Notes under the pieces: generated by a model
The model's database searches: none
Told to the model about the DNA's origin: nothing
Seen by the model: only the letters and a program-made list of their open reading frames with translations
Shown: piece after piece, positions 1 to 8,531 of the stretch
Position numbering within the stretch: position 1 is the stretch's first letter
How the letters are laid out: the number at the start of each line of letters is the position of its first letter
Made by a program: the position numbers and the translations under genes
NCBI GenBank assembly: GCA_012838685.1
Contig: DUOU01000169.1
Span: forward strand, 1 to 20,039
Origin: Bacteroidota bacterium
GTDB lineage: Bacteria; Bacteroidota; Bacteroidia; Bacteroidales; VadinHA17
DNA length: 20,039 nucleotides
Direction of reading: 5' to 3'

Positions 1-30
1 ATTAGAGTTGGTTTTTTAATAATTTTTTGA

Positions 31-1503
31 GTGAACGAAGTAAAGGCTTTGGCCAAACAGACCGTTGTATACGGACTGGGTACCATAGTGCCCAGGTTCC
101 TGAATTATGGCATATTGACATTTATGTATACCCGTATATTCACAAAAGCCGAATATGGGGTGGTTACCGAACTTTATGCCTGGATGGTTTTTCTTTTGAT
201 AATTCTTACTTATGGAATGGAAACGGGATTTTTCCGGTTTTCCCAGGATAAGGATAATTACAAAGAGGTCTACAGTACCACTTTATTAAGCCTGTTCGTC
301 ACTTCTACTCTTTTTGTTGTACTTGTTTTTTTGTTTATAGATCCGGTTTCTTCCTTTATGCGTTATTCCGATCATCCTGATTATATAAAAATGTTCGCGA
401 TGATTGTCGCTATTGACGCTTTTACCGCTATTCCCTACGCCAGATTGAGAAGGGAAAATAGGGCCCTGACCTTTAGTTTGATCAAGATTCTTAACGTTGT
501 CATTACAATTATAGCCGTTTTTTTCCTGTTGTACTGGGGAAAAAACATTTATGAGAGGTCTGATGGTTGGTTCAGGAGGGTCTATAACCCGGACTATGGG
601 GTTGGTTATGTGTTTTTGGCCAACCTGATAGGTAGCGCATCGTCTTTGATGATGCTTCTTCCTTTTATTGTTACTACAAAAATCAGGTTCAACAAGGAAA
701 TATGGAAACGAATGATAAATTATTCGTTTCCACTGCTGATAGCGGGTCTTGCCGGTTCAATTAACGAAACTTTGGACAAGATTATTTTGCGACGAATGGT
801 TGGAGAAGAACGGGGTCTGGAAATCGTTGGTGAGTATGGTGCGGGATATAAAATAGCTGTCCTTATGTCGCTGTTTATCCAAATGTTTCGGTTTGCCGCG
901 GAGCCTTTTTTCTTTGAAAGGGCGAAAAAAGAAAGAGCGCGGGAGTCGTATGCCTTTATCATGAAGTATTTTGTTATAGCGATGCTCGTGGTATACCTGG
1001 TAATAAATTTATATATCAAAGGCTTTCAATATATCGTTGGTTCTCTTTTCTGGGACTCCATGGTTGTTGTCCCTATTGTTAGCATGGCTTACCTTTTATA
1101 TGGAATCTACCTGAACCATAGCATCTGGTATAAATTGAACGATTTCACCAGATTTGGAGTCTACATTACCCTTATTGGTGCAACTGTGACTATTTTGATC
1201 AATGTTGTTTTTATTCCATACTACGGTTATATGGCTTCTGCTTGGGCCCATGTCGCATCATATTTATCAATGATTATCATGTCGTTTATTTTTGCGGAAA
1301 AACGATTCAAGATAGACTATCAGTTTAATAAAATGGTTTCTTATTTTGTGATCGCAATTTTTATGGTTGTTTTTTCAAGGTCGATCAACATTCCCAACAT
1401 AATTGCCGAAATAGGGATAAATACCCTATTTTTGGCCTTGTTTATTCTGTATGCGCAATACAAGGATAAATTTGTTACAACAATATTTAAAGGAGACAGA
1501 TAA
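31..1503 (+). CDS. Wzx-like oligosaccharide/lipopolysaccharide flippase (MOP superfamily)
   Basis: A 490-residue, strongly hydrophobic protein with roughly a dozen membrane-spanning stretches and short polar loops, starting with a basic/polar segment and a motif resembling YGLGTIVPRFLNYG. This layout and N-terminus are typical of polysaccharide biosynthesis (Wzx/RfbX-type) transporters, which move undecaprenyl-linked glycans across the inner membrane. The GTG start at 31 is chosen because the N-terminus lines up with remembered Bacteroidales homologues. The stop codon directly abuts the dut start codon, so the two are probably translationally coupled. No glycosyltransferases are visible in the window, so the glycan substrate cannot be inferred. 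A role in a lipid-linked precursor other than O-antigen or capsule is possible. Confidence 0.88.
   Translation: MNEVKALAKQTVVYGLGTIVPRFLNYGILTFMYTRIFTKAEYGVVTELYAWMVFLLIILTYGMETGFFRFSQDKDNYKEVYSTTLLSLFVTSTLFVVLVFLFIDPVSSFMRYSDHPDYIKMFAMIVAIDAFTAIPYARLRRENRALTFSLIKILNVVITIIAVFFLLYWGKNIYERSDGWFRRVYNPDYGVGYVFLANLIGSASSLMMLLPFIVTTKIRFNKEIWKRMINYSFPLLIAGLAGSINETLDKIILRRMVGEERGLEIVGEYGAGYKIAVLMSLFIQMFRFAAEPFFFERAKKERARESYAFIMKYFVIAMLVVYLVINLYIKGFQYIVGSLFWDSMVVVPIVSMAYLLYGIYLNHSIWYKLNDFTRFGVYITLIGATVTILINVVFIPYYGYMASAWAHVASYLSMIIMSFIFAEKRFKIDYQFNKMVSYFVIAIFMVVFSRSINIPNIIAEIGINTLFLALFILYAQYKDKFVTTIFKGDR
1491..1496 (+). promoter_or_regulatory. Strong Shine-Dalgarno sequence for dut
   Basis: The hexamer AGGAGA ends 7 bases before the dut ATG and lies inside the last codons of the flippase gene. 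It stands out because most other starts in the window have no such motif, as expected for Bacteroidota. It supports ATG 1504 as the dut start. Confidence 0.6.
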
Positions 1504-1938
1504 ATGAGAGTGAACTTGGTTAACAAATCGAAACACCCATTGCCTTCTTATTCAACTATTTTGTCTGCAGGTGTTGATTTGAGGGCAAACATTGATAAGG
1601 AGATTGTTTTGGAACCCTTGAAAAGAGTGCTGGTTCCAACGGGACTCTTTATACAGCTTCCGGAGGGATATGAGGCTCAAATTAGGCCCAGAAGCGGCTT
1701 GGCGATCAAACATGGTGTAACCGTATTGAACACACCGGGCACTATTGATGCGGATTATAGAGGGGAAATTTGTGTGATTTTGGTCAATATTTCGGACGAG
1801 ACATTTACTGTAAAGGATGGAGAACGCATTTGTCAAATGGTAATCGCCAAACATGAAACTGTCGACTGGGCAGTTGTTGACTCGCTGCAAGAGACGGAAC
1901 GGGGTGCGGGAGGTTTTGGACATACCGGAAAAATGTGA
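1504..1938 (+). CDS. dut: Deoxyuridine 5'-triphosphate nucleotidohydrolase (dUTPase)
   Basis: This 144-residue protein has all five motifs of the trimeric dUTPase family in order: AGVDLRA (22-28), PRSGLA (62-67), NTPGTIDADYRGEI (76-89) with the catalytic Asp, GERICQMV (106-113), and the C-terminal glycine-rich RGAGGFGHTG (133-142) that closes over the nucleotide. The enzyme hydrolyses dUTP to dUMP and pyrophosphate, which keeps uracil out of DNA and supplies dUMP for dTMP synthesis. Length and motif spacing are normal for the family. The gene directly follows the flippase stop and is preceded by a good Shine-Dalgarno sequence. This identification is secure. Confidence 0.97.
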   Translation: MRVNLVNKSKHPLPSYSTILSAGVDLRANIDKEIVLEPLKRVLVPTGLFIQLPEGYEAQIRPRSGLAIKHGVTVLNTPGTIDADYRGEICVILVNISDETFTVKDGERICQMVIAKHETVDWAVVDSLQETERGAGGFGHTGKM

Positions 1939-1961
1939 CCTGAAAAACTGTCGAATTGAAT

Positions 1962-3683
1962 ATGAAGATAAGGTATTATCTGCTTTATAGTATATTGCTT
2001 ATTTCGGGCTTTTTTTCTTGTACGAAAAGCCTTGCTCCCGCCATGTTATCAAATAAGAAAAGTGAATTTGATACAGCTACTTTTGATTATATCTATTCTG
2101 AGGCGATAAGGTTTAAGTTGCTGGGAAATGATGGGGATGCTATTAATTTGTTCGAAGAGAGCCTTAAAATTAATCCTCAAAGTGATGCTGTATATTTTAA
2201 TCTGGCACAATTGTTTCTTGCAAAAGGCAATATTCCCCAGGCCAAAAAGTATATTAAATCAGCAATTTCAATAGATGAAAACAACATGTGGTACCTTATG
2301 ATGCTTTCAAATATTTATTATCAGGAAAATATTATTGACAGTACAATATATGTGTATGAAAAGTTGGTTTCCAAATATCCCGAAAAAATTGATTTTAAAA
2401 TTTCTTTGGGAGGGCTATACTCTGAAAAATCTGATTTAAAAAAAGCAAATGAAATATTTGAAGAAATTGAAAGTAAATATGGACCAAATGAGTCCACTTC
2501 GGCATTGTATGTACAAAATCTTATAAGTACAGGTTCACTCCAAAAGGCTTTGGAAAAGTCCTTGGAACTGGTAAGTCTAAATCCCGATGAGATAATATAT
2601 AGCGGATTATTGGCCGAAGTTTACAAAGCGCTGGGAGAAAATGAGAAAGCCTTGGACGTTTATACGGACCTGATAGAAAATAACCCTGAAAACCCTAATG
2701 TTCAAGTCGCTCTTTTCGATTTTCTTCTTCAGGACAAACGTTTTGATGAACTTTCGGAACTTGTCAATAAAATAATCATCAGTCAGTCGCTTAATTTGGA
2801 GACAAAAGTTCTGTTGTTATCCAGTTTAATGGACGATTCAGACTATACGAACATGAAAGGAGAGGAACTTCTGTTATCCTTATTGGTTTTTGAACAACTA
2901 ACCCCGGGAAACAGTATAACCGTTTTGCTTAGGCCCGATTTATTGTCACGAATGGGGAGAGATGAAGAGGCGATAGGGAATTTTGAGGAGATAATAAAAA
3001 ATGATCAAAATAATTTTTATGCATGGGAGTCCCTGTTGCTTCTCTATTATAACCACAAAAATTTTGAAATTCTTGAACCAAAAGCGCGGACCTATTCACG
3101 TCTGAACAATATGTCTTTTTTGGCAAAAGTTTTATACGCTACAGCGGCATCCTCTAATGAAAATTTTGACACAGCGCTCGAGGAACTTAGAAAAGCATCC
3201 ATTTTGGCCGGAAACAATAAAGATATGATGATACAGGTTTTATCGCAAAAAGCCGATGTTTATTTTAAGATGGGAGAATTCGAAAACTCGTTTGTAATTT
3301 TTGAGGAGGCATTGACTATCCATAACAACGATATATTAATTTTAAATAATTATGCTTATTACCTGGCCGAAAAAGGATTAAATCTTTCATATGCCAATGA
3401 TATGGCAAAAAAAGTAATTCAACAGGAACCCTTGAATACAACATATCTTGATACCTATGGTTGGGTTTTATATAAGCAAAAGAAATATAGGGCGGCACAA
3501 AAGGTTTTTTTGAAGATAATGGAGCTAGAGGATAATCCCGATGCGATATATTATGAACATTTGGGATATGTTTACAAAGCCAGAAAAAAATGCGGTTTAG
3601 CTATCGAAGCATGGAAAACGGCCTTGGAATTGGATGGGTCAAATGAAAATCTAAAAGCAGAGATCTTAAAATGCGAAGATTGA
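1962..3683 (+). CDS. Tetratricopeptide-repeat lipoprotein
   Basis: A protein of about 573 residues made of tandem TPR-like helical pairs, for example a block near residues 35-105 and two clear C-terminal repeats containing YLDTYGWVLYKQKKYRAA and YYEHLGYVYKARKKCG. The N-terminus is a signal peptide of about 19 residues followed by Cys20 in a Bacteroidota-style lipobox (GFFSC), so it is probably a membrane-anchored periplasmic lipoprotein. ATG 1962 is preferred over an in-frame TTG at 1956. TPR arrays usually scaffold protein complexes; the partner is unknown. The gene overlaps the following DUF4292 gene by 13 bp, which suggests coupled translation and a shared envelope role. The family is remembered as conserved between dut and DUF4292 in many Bacteroidota. 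Confidence 0.85.
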   Translation: MKIRYYLLYSILLISGFFSCTKSLAPAMLSNKKSEFDTATFDYIYSEAIRFKLLGNDGDAINLFEESLKINPQSDAVYFNLAQLFLAKGNIPQAKKYIKSAISIDENNMWYLMMLSNIYYQENIIDSTIYVYEKLVSKYPEKIDFKISLGGLYSEKSDLKKANEIFEEIESKYGPNESTSALYVQNLISTGSLQKALEKSLELVSLNPDEIIYSGLLAEVYKALGENEKALDVYTDLIENNPENPNVQVALFDFLLQDKRFDELSELVNKIIISQSLNLETKVLLLSSLMDDSDYTNMKGEELLLSLLVFEQLTPGNSITVLLRPDLLSRMGRDEEAIGNFEEIIKNDQNNFYAWESLLLLYYNHKNFEILEPKARTYSRLNNMSFLAKVLYATAASSNENFDTALEELRKASILAGNNKDMMIQVLSQKADVYFKMGEFENSFVIFEEALTIHNNDILILNNYAYYLAEKGLNLSYANDMAKKVIQQEPLNTTYLDTYGWVLYKQKKYRAAQKVFLKIMELEDNPDAIYYEHLGYVYKARKKCGLAIEAWKTALELDGSNENLKAEILKCED

Positions 3684-4423
3684 CAGTACTCATTTGTCTT
3701 AGTTATTTTTTAGTCGGTTGTTCAGCGTTGAAAAAACGACCAAACAATGTTTATATTGAGGAAACGAAATCATTTTTTGGGGAAGAACTTGTAAAAAAGA
3801 ATCTTTTTAAAACAGATTTTGATATCCAAAAAATTGGAATTGAAACTATATCTTCTAACGGGAATCAAAGTTTTCTCGCGAATTTGAAATATCGGGCCAA
3901 CGGCAATTATTTAATAAGTATAAGATCAAAGGTGGGAATGGAGCTGGCAAGAATCAGTATTAGCGGTGATTCGACCTTTATATATGATAGGATAAACAAG
4001 AACTTATATGAAGGCGGTTCCAATGATTTTTTGGGGCAATATGGCTTTAACATGACGGTTCTTCCGATAATTTTTGGAGATATAGTAGTTGAAGGGATAA
4101 ACAGTAACGCATTGTTTGAATGTAATATGGGAAAAACCTCTATTTCCGGAAAAAGCGGAGATACAGATGTTGAATATATAGTTGATTGTGGACATAAAAG
4201 GCCCCAGAAAATATCGATAAAAAATTTTAATACGGGTACATCCATTATAATATTAACCGATTATAAAAACATCGAAGAATTTTATTTTCCTTCAAATGTA
4301 AGTATAAAAATAGAGGCTTTTGATTACAGGATAAACATGAAATTTGATAATATTGCTATTGAACCGGGCACGGAAATTATTTTTAATATACCGGAAAATG
4401 TTCAAAGAACCCTATTGCATTGA
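3671..4423 (+). CDS. DUF4292 family outer-membrane lipoprotein (LolB-like fold inferred)
   Basis: A 250-residue protein with a classical lipoprotein signal: a basic Arg-Arg start, a short hydrophobic core and the lipobox LVGC with Cys17. The rest alternates short hydrophobic beta-strand patterns (for example near residues 75-110 and 190-230), as in the half-barrel folds of LolA/LolB-type proteins. Its length, context between a TPR lipoprotein and an EnvC-like protein, and N-terminal pattern match what is remembered as DUF4292. Some workers relate that family to lipoprotein carriers or receptors, but its function is not proven. The start overlaps the upstream TPR gene by 13 bp. Family assignment is by recall of context and pattern, not by search. 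Confidence 0.75.
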   Translation: MRRLTVLICLSYFLVGCSALKKRPNNVYIEETKSFFGEELVKKNLFKTDFDIQKIGIETISSNGNQSFLANLKYRANGNYLISIRSKVGMELARISISGDSTFIYDRINKNLYEGGSNDFLGQYGFNMTVLPIIFGDIVVEGINSNALFECNMGKTSISGKSGDTDVEYIVDCGHKRPQKISIKNFNTGTSIIILTDYKNIEEFYFPSNVSIKIEAFDYRINMKFDNIAIEPGTEIIFNIPENVQRTLLH

Positions 4424-4452
4424 GTGAATGTTGTGGTACACGCAGATTTAAT

Positions 4453-5634
4453 ATGAATAAAAAGTTTTATATAATTTTTATTTTTTTGTTTTTTTGTTTT
4501 GGATCGAGCAAGGCCCAAACAAGGAGCGAACTTGAATTACAAAGAGAAAAGGCATTTGAAGAGATAGCGTACGTTGATAATATTTTAAAGTTAACCTCAC
4601 AAGAAAAAGAACAGGGCATCAATGAGTTAAGAGCCTTAGGGAGAAAAGTTAACGTAAGGGAAAGCGTAATAAGCGGGTTAAACGAAGAGATTGACCTGTT
4701 GAATTCTAGAATAGAGATAAACAGTCTTGGGATTGAAATGATGGAAATGGATCTAGAGGACTTAAAAGAGGATTATCGAAAAGCCATCATCAGTTCATAC
4801 AAGGTTATGAAAACCAATCCCTATATTGTTTATATTTTATCCGCGGAGGATTTTAACCAAGGATATAAAAGGGTTAAATATTTACAACAAATAACAAAGT
4901 TCAGGAGAAAAGAGTCCGAATTGATTGTTGATTTGAAAAATGAGATCGAAAAAGTTCGCGATATGCTTCAAAGTGATCTGATGGAGGTTTCCCAATTGCG
5001 CTCAAGCGAACAATTACAAGCAAATTTATTGAAACAGGAACAAAGCAACCAACAAAAATTAATCAACAATCTTAGCAACAAAGAGACTCAATTGCGCAAG
5101 GAGCTTCAGGATAAGCAGGCGTTAGCCAAACAAATAGAACTAGCGATTGAAAAGATGATCGCAGAGGAAAGAGAAAGGAACAGAGGAGATGCGCTCACAC
5201 CGGAACAGATGTTGATAGGTGAAGATTTTGCCGATAATAAGGGTAGGTTGCCTTGGCCTGTAGAAAGGGGGGTGATAACGAATAAATTCGGGAAGCACCA
5301 ACATCCTGTTTTTAAGTATTTGACAGAAGACAATATAGGAATCGAGATAACAAGTAACGGAAAAACAGTTGTGAGATCTGTGTTTGCGGGCGAGGTTTCG
5401 GCAATAACGACTATAGCCGGATCAAATATGACTGTTATCATCCGTCACGGGAAATATCTGACGGTGTACAATAACCTTGTAAATGTTAGTGTTAAAAAGG
5501 GCGATAAATTAGAAACCAAACAAATAATTGGAGAGGTATTTTCTGATCCGACCAACAATAATGTTTCAATTCTTAAATTTATGATTTTCGATACCCAATA
5601 TCTGGATCCGGAACAGTGGATAGCCAAAAATTAG
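4453..5634 (+). CDS. EnvC-like murein hydrolase activator (degenerate LytM/M23 domain)
   Basis: A 393-residue protein with a signal peptide (about 1-21, cleavage after SSKA), a long charged coiled-coil (about 25-250) and a C-terminal LytM/M23 domain (264-393). The domain has lost its zinc-binding residues: the segment that normally reads GIDI is GIEI, the HxH of the usual VYAHL is VYNNL, and the LHF of the last strand is LKF. This combination is typical of EnvC, which does not cut peptidoglycan itself but activates amidases at the division site. ATG 4453 is preferred over an upstream in-frame TTG because it gives a clean signal peptide. It follows the DUF4292 gene by 29 bp. The amidase partner is not in the window. 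Confidence 0.88.
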   Translation: MNKKFYIIFIFLFFCFGSSKAQTRSELELQREKAFEEIAYVDNILKLTSQEKEQGINELRALGRKVNVRESVISGLNEEIDLLNSRIEINSLGIEMMEMDLEDLKEDYRKAIISSYKVMKTNPYIVYILSAEDFNQGYKRVKYLQQITKFRRKESELIVDLKNEIEKVRDMLQSDLMEVSQLRSSEQLQANLLKQEQSNQQKLINNLSNKETQLRKELQDKQALAKQIELAIEKMIAEERERNRGDALTPEQMLIGEDFADNKGRLPWPVERGVITNKFGKHQHPVFKYLTEDNIGIEITSNGKTVVRSVFAGEVSAITTIAGSNMTVIIRHGKYLTVYNNLVNVSVKKGDKLETKQIIGEVFSDPTNNNVSILKFMIFDTQYLDPEQWIAKN

Positions 5635-5637
5635 GGA

Positions 5638-5681
5638 TTTATTTTTCGTATAATGAAACAATTTGTTTATTTTTCGTATAA
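5638..5681 (+). repeat. Two 16-bp perfect direct repeats upstream of the ATPase gene
   Basis: The 16-mer TTTATTTTTCGTATAA occurs at 5638-5653 and again, unchanged, at 5666-5681. The start-to-start distance is 28 bp, or about 2.7 helical turns. The repeats fill most of the 66-bp gap between the envC-like stop and the next start codon. Each ends in a TATAA-like string. They could be tandem regulator sites or a duplicated promoter element; a perfect Bacteroidota promoter (TTTG then TAnnTTTG) is not present. Confidence 0.8.
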
Positions 5682-5700
5682 GAGTTTACATTGAACGGCC

Positions 5701-6105
5701 ATGATTCACAGATATAAGATAAAATCACAAATAGAAAACCTTAGGATTATTGAAAAGGCTGTTGATGAAATAACGGCCAGCAACAATATTAATCAGGATT
5801 GTTATGCCAATATTATGGTTTCTGTTATGGAAGCCGTTAATAACGCCATGATTCACGGAAATAAATTAAATCCCCAAAAAAATGTTGAAATTGAGATATT
5901 TGTTGCTATTGATTTTCTACAGGTTACCGTAAAAGACGAAGGAACGGGATTCAATCCCCAAAACGTTCCGGATCCTACAAATCCGGAAAACATCCAAAAT
6001 GTCGATGGTAGGGGGGTTTTTATTATGTCTAAATTATCGGATGAGATCGAATATAACAAGAAAGGAAACACTGTTAAGCTAACTTTCAGGAACATTTTCG
6101 CATAA
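5701..6105 (+). CDS. RsbW/SpoIIAB-like small ATP-binding protein (HATPase_c, serine-kinase anti-sigma type)
   Basis: A 134-residue protein consisting almost only of a GHKL ATPase fold. The N-box is EAVNNAMIHGN (44-54), the G1 box DEGTGF (79-84) and the G2 box GRGVFIM (103-109). There is no histidine-kinase dimerisation domain. The size and the EAVxNAxxHG form of the N-box match RsbW/SpoIIAB-type switch kinases, which phosphorylate an anti-sigma-factor antagonist and may bind a sigma factor. No antagonist or sigma gene is adjacent, so the target is unknown. It is remembered as regularly placed just before ybeY in Bacteroidota, which suggests a conserved but unassigned role. The start follows a pair of direct repeats. 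Confidence 0.85.
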   Translation: MIHRYKIKSQIENLRIIEKAVDEITASNNINQDCYANIMVSVMEAVNNAMIHGNKLNPQKNVEIEIFVAIDFLQVTVKDEGTGFNPQNVPDPTNPENIQNVDGRGVFIMSKLSDEIEYNKKGNTVKLTFRNIFA

Positions 6106-6131
6106 CATATACCGTCTATTGTCAAGATAGT

Positions 6132-6572
6132 ATGCCCATTAAAATTTTTTATGATTCTGTCAATTTTCGTTTGCGTCGGTCAATAAACCTAAAAAATTAT
6201 TTGTTGGACAACATAAAAAGAAAAGGATATCTTTTGGGCGATCTTCGCTATATCTTTGTTACGGATCAAGTTTTATTGGACATCAACAAAGAGTTCATGA
6301 AACACAACTATTTCACCGATATAATTACATTCAATTATAACAACAACAAAACCGTAAACGGGGAAATATATATATCAATAGAAACAGTATACAGAAATTC
6401 AAAAAAATATGGCGTGTCCTTTAAAAATGAACTATTGAGAGTTATGGTGCACGGTGTTTTGCATTTGATCGGGTACGATGACAAGGATGAAACCGAAAGA
6501 AAAAGAATGCGGGGGGAGGAGGATATTTGGATAAAGGGTTATTTGGAAAGGCATGGAAAAATTGATTTTTAA
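6132..6572 (+). CDS. ybeY: Endoribonuclease YbeY (rRNA maturation factor)
   Basis: A 146-residue protein with the YbeY signature HGVLHLIGYDD (107-117). In the canonical enzyme the zinc is held by three histidines spaced as H-x3-H-x5-H. Here the first two are H107 and H111, and the third position is Asp117, a substitution remembered in Bacteroidota members. YbeY acts in the cytoplasm on the 3' end of 16S rRNA and in late ribosome quality control. Upstream motifs, such as the FTDIITFNY segment (61-69) that corresponds to the family's T-D-V-L-S-F region, also fit. The last 20 bp overlap the start of mnmG in another frame, so the two RNA-processing genes are probably translationally coupled. Confidence 0.92.
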   Translation: MPIKIFYDSVNFRLRRSINLKNYLLDNIKRKGYLLGDLRYIFVTDQVLLDINKEFMKHNYFTDIITFNYNNNKTVNGEIYISIETVYRNSKKYGVSFKNELLRVMVHGVLHLIGYDDKDETERKRMRGEEDIWIKGYLERHGKIDF

Positions 6573-8433
6573 GTATGATATTATTGTGGTAGGGGGCGGA
6601 CACGCGGGCTGTGAGGCCGCGCATATATCCGCTGTTATGGGGGCAAAAACACTTCTAATAACCATGGATATTACCAAATTGGCTCAAATGTCGTGTAATC
6701 CTTCCATGGGGGGAATAGCCAAGGGCCAGATAGTTAGGGAGATAGATGCTTTGGGGGGTCTCAGTGGCCTTGTTACTGACAGCAGTATGCTTCAATTCCG
6801 GATGCTCAATAAATCGAAAGGCCCCGCAATGTGGAGCCCAAGGGCCCAATGCGATAGAATGTTGTTTTCTTCGGAATGGAGAAGGAGGCTGGAGAATACC
6901 GATAATTTGTATTTGTGGCAAGATGAATGTTCAAAATTGATAATTGAAAAAGAGACCGTAATAGGGGTAGAAACAGTATTTGGCGTTCAATTTTTTTCTA
7001 AAGTAGTCATTCTTACGAATGGAACTTTCTTGAATGGGTTGATGCATATAGGATTTAATAATTTCCAGGGAGGCCGATCGGGAGACTCTTCGTCGAGCGG
7101 ACTTACCAATAACCTGGAAGCTCTTGGGTTTTACGTGGCAAGAATGAAAACAGGTACCAGTGCCAGGTTGGACGGAAGGTTTATAGATTTTTCTAAAATG
7201 GATGAAAATAGGGGAGATGAGGGGTCGGGATCGTTTTCATATTTAAATCAAAAATTCACAATAAAGGACCCTATGAACTGTTTTACGGTTCAGACCAACC
7301 CGGAAACACATGCTATTTTAAGGGAAGGTTTGGAGTTCAGCCCACTTTTCACCGGAAGGATAAAAGGCAGAGGGCCCAGATATTGTCCCAGTATCGAAGA
7401 TAAAATCGTAACATTTAAAGACAAAAAATCACACCAACTATTTGTTGAACCCGAAGGCAGGGATACCCACGAATATTATATAAGTGGATTTGCCAGCAGT
7501 CTTCCCCTGGATGTGCAATTGAGGGCCTTAAGAACTATGGGGGGGTTGGAGAATGTTGAAATTTACAGGCCGGGTTACGCTATTGAATATGACTTCTTTC
7601 AACCAACGCAATTGTATCATTCTTTGGAAACCAAGAAAATCAGGAATCTTTTTTTTGCGGGGCAAATTAATGGAACAACCGGTTATGAGGAGGCAGCAAG
7701 CCAGGGGCTGATTGCGGGAATAAACGCTGTATTAAAATTCGACAATAAAGAGTTTATATTAAAAAGGGACGAGTCCTATATTGGCGTTTTGATAGACGAC
7801 CTTGTTACAAAAGGGGTGGATGAACCCTATAGAATGTTTACTTCAAGAGCCGAATACAGGATTTTGCTTCGACAGGACAATGCCGACACCCGTTTAACGC
7901 CCTTTGCTATAAAATTTGGCACGGCAAGTCAAGAACGAATAACAAGACTTAACGAAAAAAACGAATGGATAAAAAGAGTGATCTCCCTGTTAGAAGAAAA
8001 GAGTTTTGCCCCAACAGATATAAACCCGTTGTTGGAAAAATGCGGAAGTACTCCAATTGACCAAAAAAACAAAGCAATCAATATAGCCTTACGACCCCAG
8101 ATATCATTGGGTTTGTTGTTGCCCTATGTTGATAAGGAATTTAACAGCCTCCTTCTATCTAGGGATGATTCTGAAGAGGTTATCGAGGCGGCAGAAATTA
8201 TTATTAAATATGATGGCTACATACAAAGGGAGAGACTTGTAGCGGATAAAATTAAAAGGTTGGAGAATTTAACCATTCCGGATGATATAGCTTATGAAAA
8301 ACTTTTATCCATTTCAACCGAAGGGAGGCAAAAGTTGGCCAAGATAAAGCCCAGAAATATTGGCCAGGCAAGCAGAATACTTGGAGTCTCTCCATCCGAC
8401 ATCAATGCGTTATTGATGTGTATGGGCAGATAG
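6553..8433 (+). CDS. mnmG: tRNA uridine-5-carboxymethylaminomethyl modification enzyme MnmG (GidA)
   Basis: A 626-residue protein, the normal full length for MnmG. It has the FAD dinucleotide-binding motif GGGHAG (14-19), the family stretch MSCNPSMGGIAKG (46-58) with Cys48, and GRGPRYCPSIEDK (272-284) with Cys278, matching the two important cysteines of the family. A later FFAGQINGTTGYEEAA motif binds FAD, and the C-terminal helical domain that docks MnmE is present. With MnmE it installs the cmnm5 group on U34 of certain tRNAs. mnmE is not in the window. In many bacteria gidA lies next to oriC or par genes, and here a parS-like palindrome begins one base after the stop codon. Confidence 0.98.
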   Translation: MEKLIFKYDIIVVGGGHAGCEAAHISAVMGAKTLLITMDITKLAQMSCNPSMGGIAKGQIVREIDALGGLSGLVTDSSMLQFRMLNKSKGPAMWSPRAQCDRMLFSSEWRRRLENTDNLYLWQDECSKLIIEKETVIGVETVFGVQFFSKVVILTNGTFLNGLMHIGFNNFQGGRSGDSSSSGLTNNLEALGFYVARMKTGTSARLDGRFIDFSKMDENRGDEGSGSFSYLNQKFTIKDPMNCFTVQTNPETHAILREGLEFSPLFTGRIKGRGPRYCPSIEDKIVTFKDKKSHQLFVEPEGRDTHEYYISGFASSLPLDVQLRALRTMGGLENVEIYRPGYAIEYDFFQPTQLYHSLETKKIRNLFFAGQINGTTGYEEAASQGLIAGINAVLKFDNKEFILKRDESYIGVLIDDLVTKGVDEPYRMFTSRAEYRILLRQDNADTRLTPFAIKFGTASQERITRLNEKNEWIKRVISLLEEKSFAPTDINPLLEKCGSTPIDQKNKAINIALRPQISLGLLLPYVDKEFNSLLLSRDDSEEVIEAAEIIIKYDGYIQRERLVADKIKRLENLTIPDDIAYEKLLSISTEGRQKLAKIKPRNIGQASRILGVSPSDINALLMCMGR

Positions 8434-8451
8434 TTGTTCCACGTGGAACAA
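8434..8451. promoter_or_regulatory. parS: parS-like ParB-binding palindrome, site 1
   Basis: TTGTTCCACGTGGAACAA is a perfect 18-bp palindrome directly after the mnmG stop codon. Its 16-bp core matches the widely conserved chromosomal parS consensus TGTTTCACGTGAAACA except for one symmetric base change in each arm (T to C and A to G). The central CACGTG is intact. It probably nucleates ParB spreading and SMC loading near the origin. Neither parA nor parB is in the window. Confidence 0.8.
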
Positions 8452-8531
8452 AAATATTTTATTTTTAAAATAATATTGATTGATACGCTTATGGTGTTCC
8501 ATCATGTTCCTTGAATTAAAAAAGCAAAAAA

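Noticed and set aside
1..30. Possible tail of an upstream gene or promoter at the left edge
   Set aside because: Only 30 bases are available before the GTG start; no stop codon context or promoter can be supported.
5242..5634. LytM domain without zinc ligands, considered as a decayed peptidase
   Set aside because: Loss of the metal site is normal for EnvC-type activators, and the signal peptide, coiled-coil and reading frame are intact.
6450..6482. YbeY third zinc histidine replaced by Asp, considered as a sign of inactivation
   Set aside because: Asp can bind zinc, the rest of the protein is intact, and the same change is remembered in Bacteroidota homologues.
8434..8451. The palindrome after mnmG as a transcription terminator
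   Set aside because: It is a perfect dyad with no loop and only a short A-run afterwards, not a T-run; its match to the ParB consensus explains it better.
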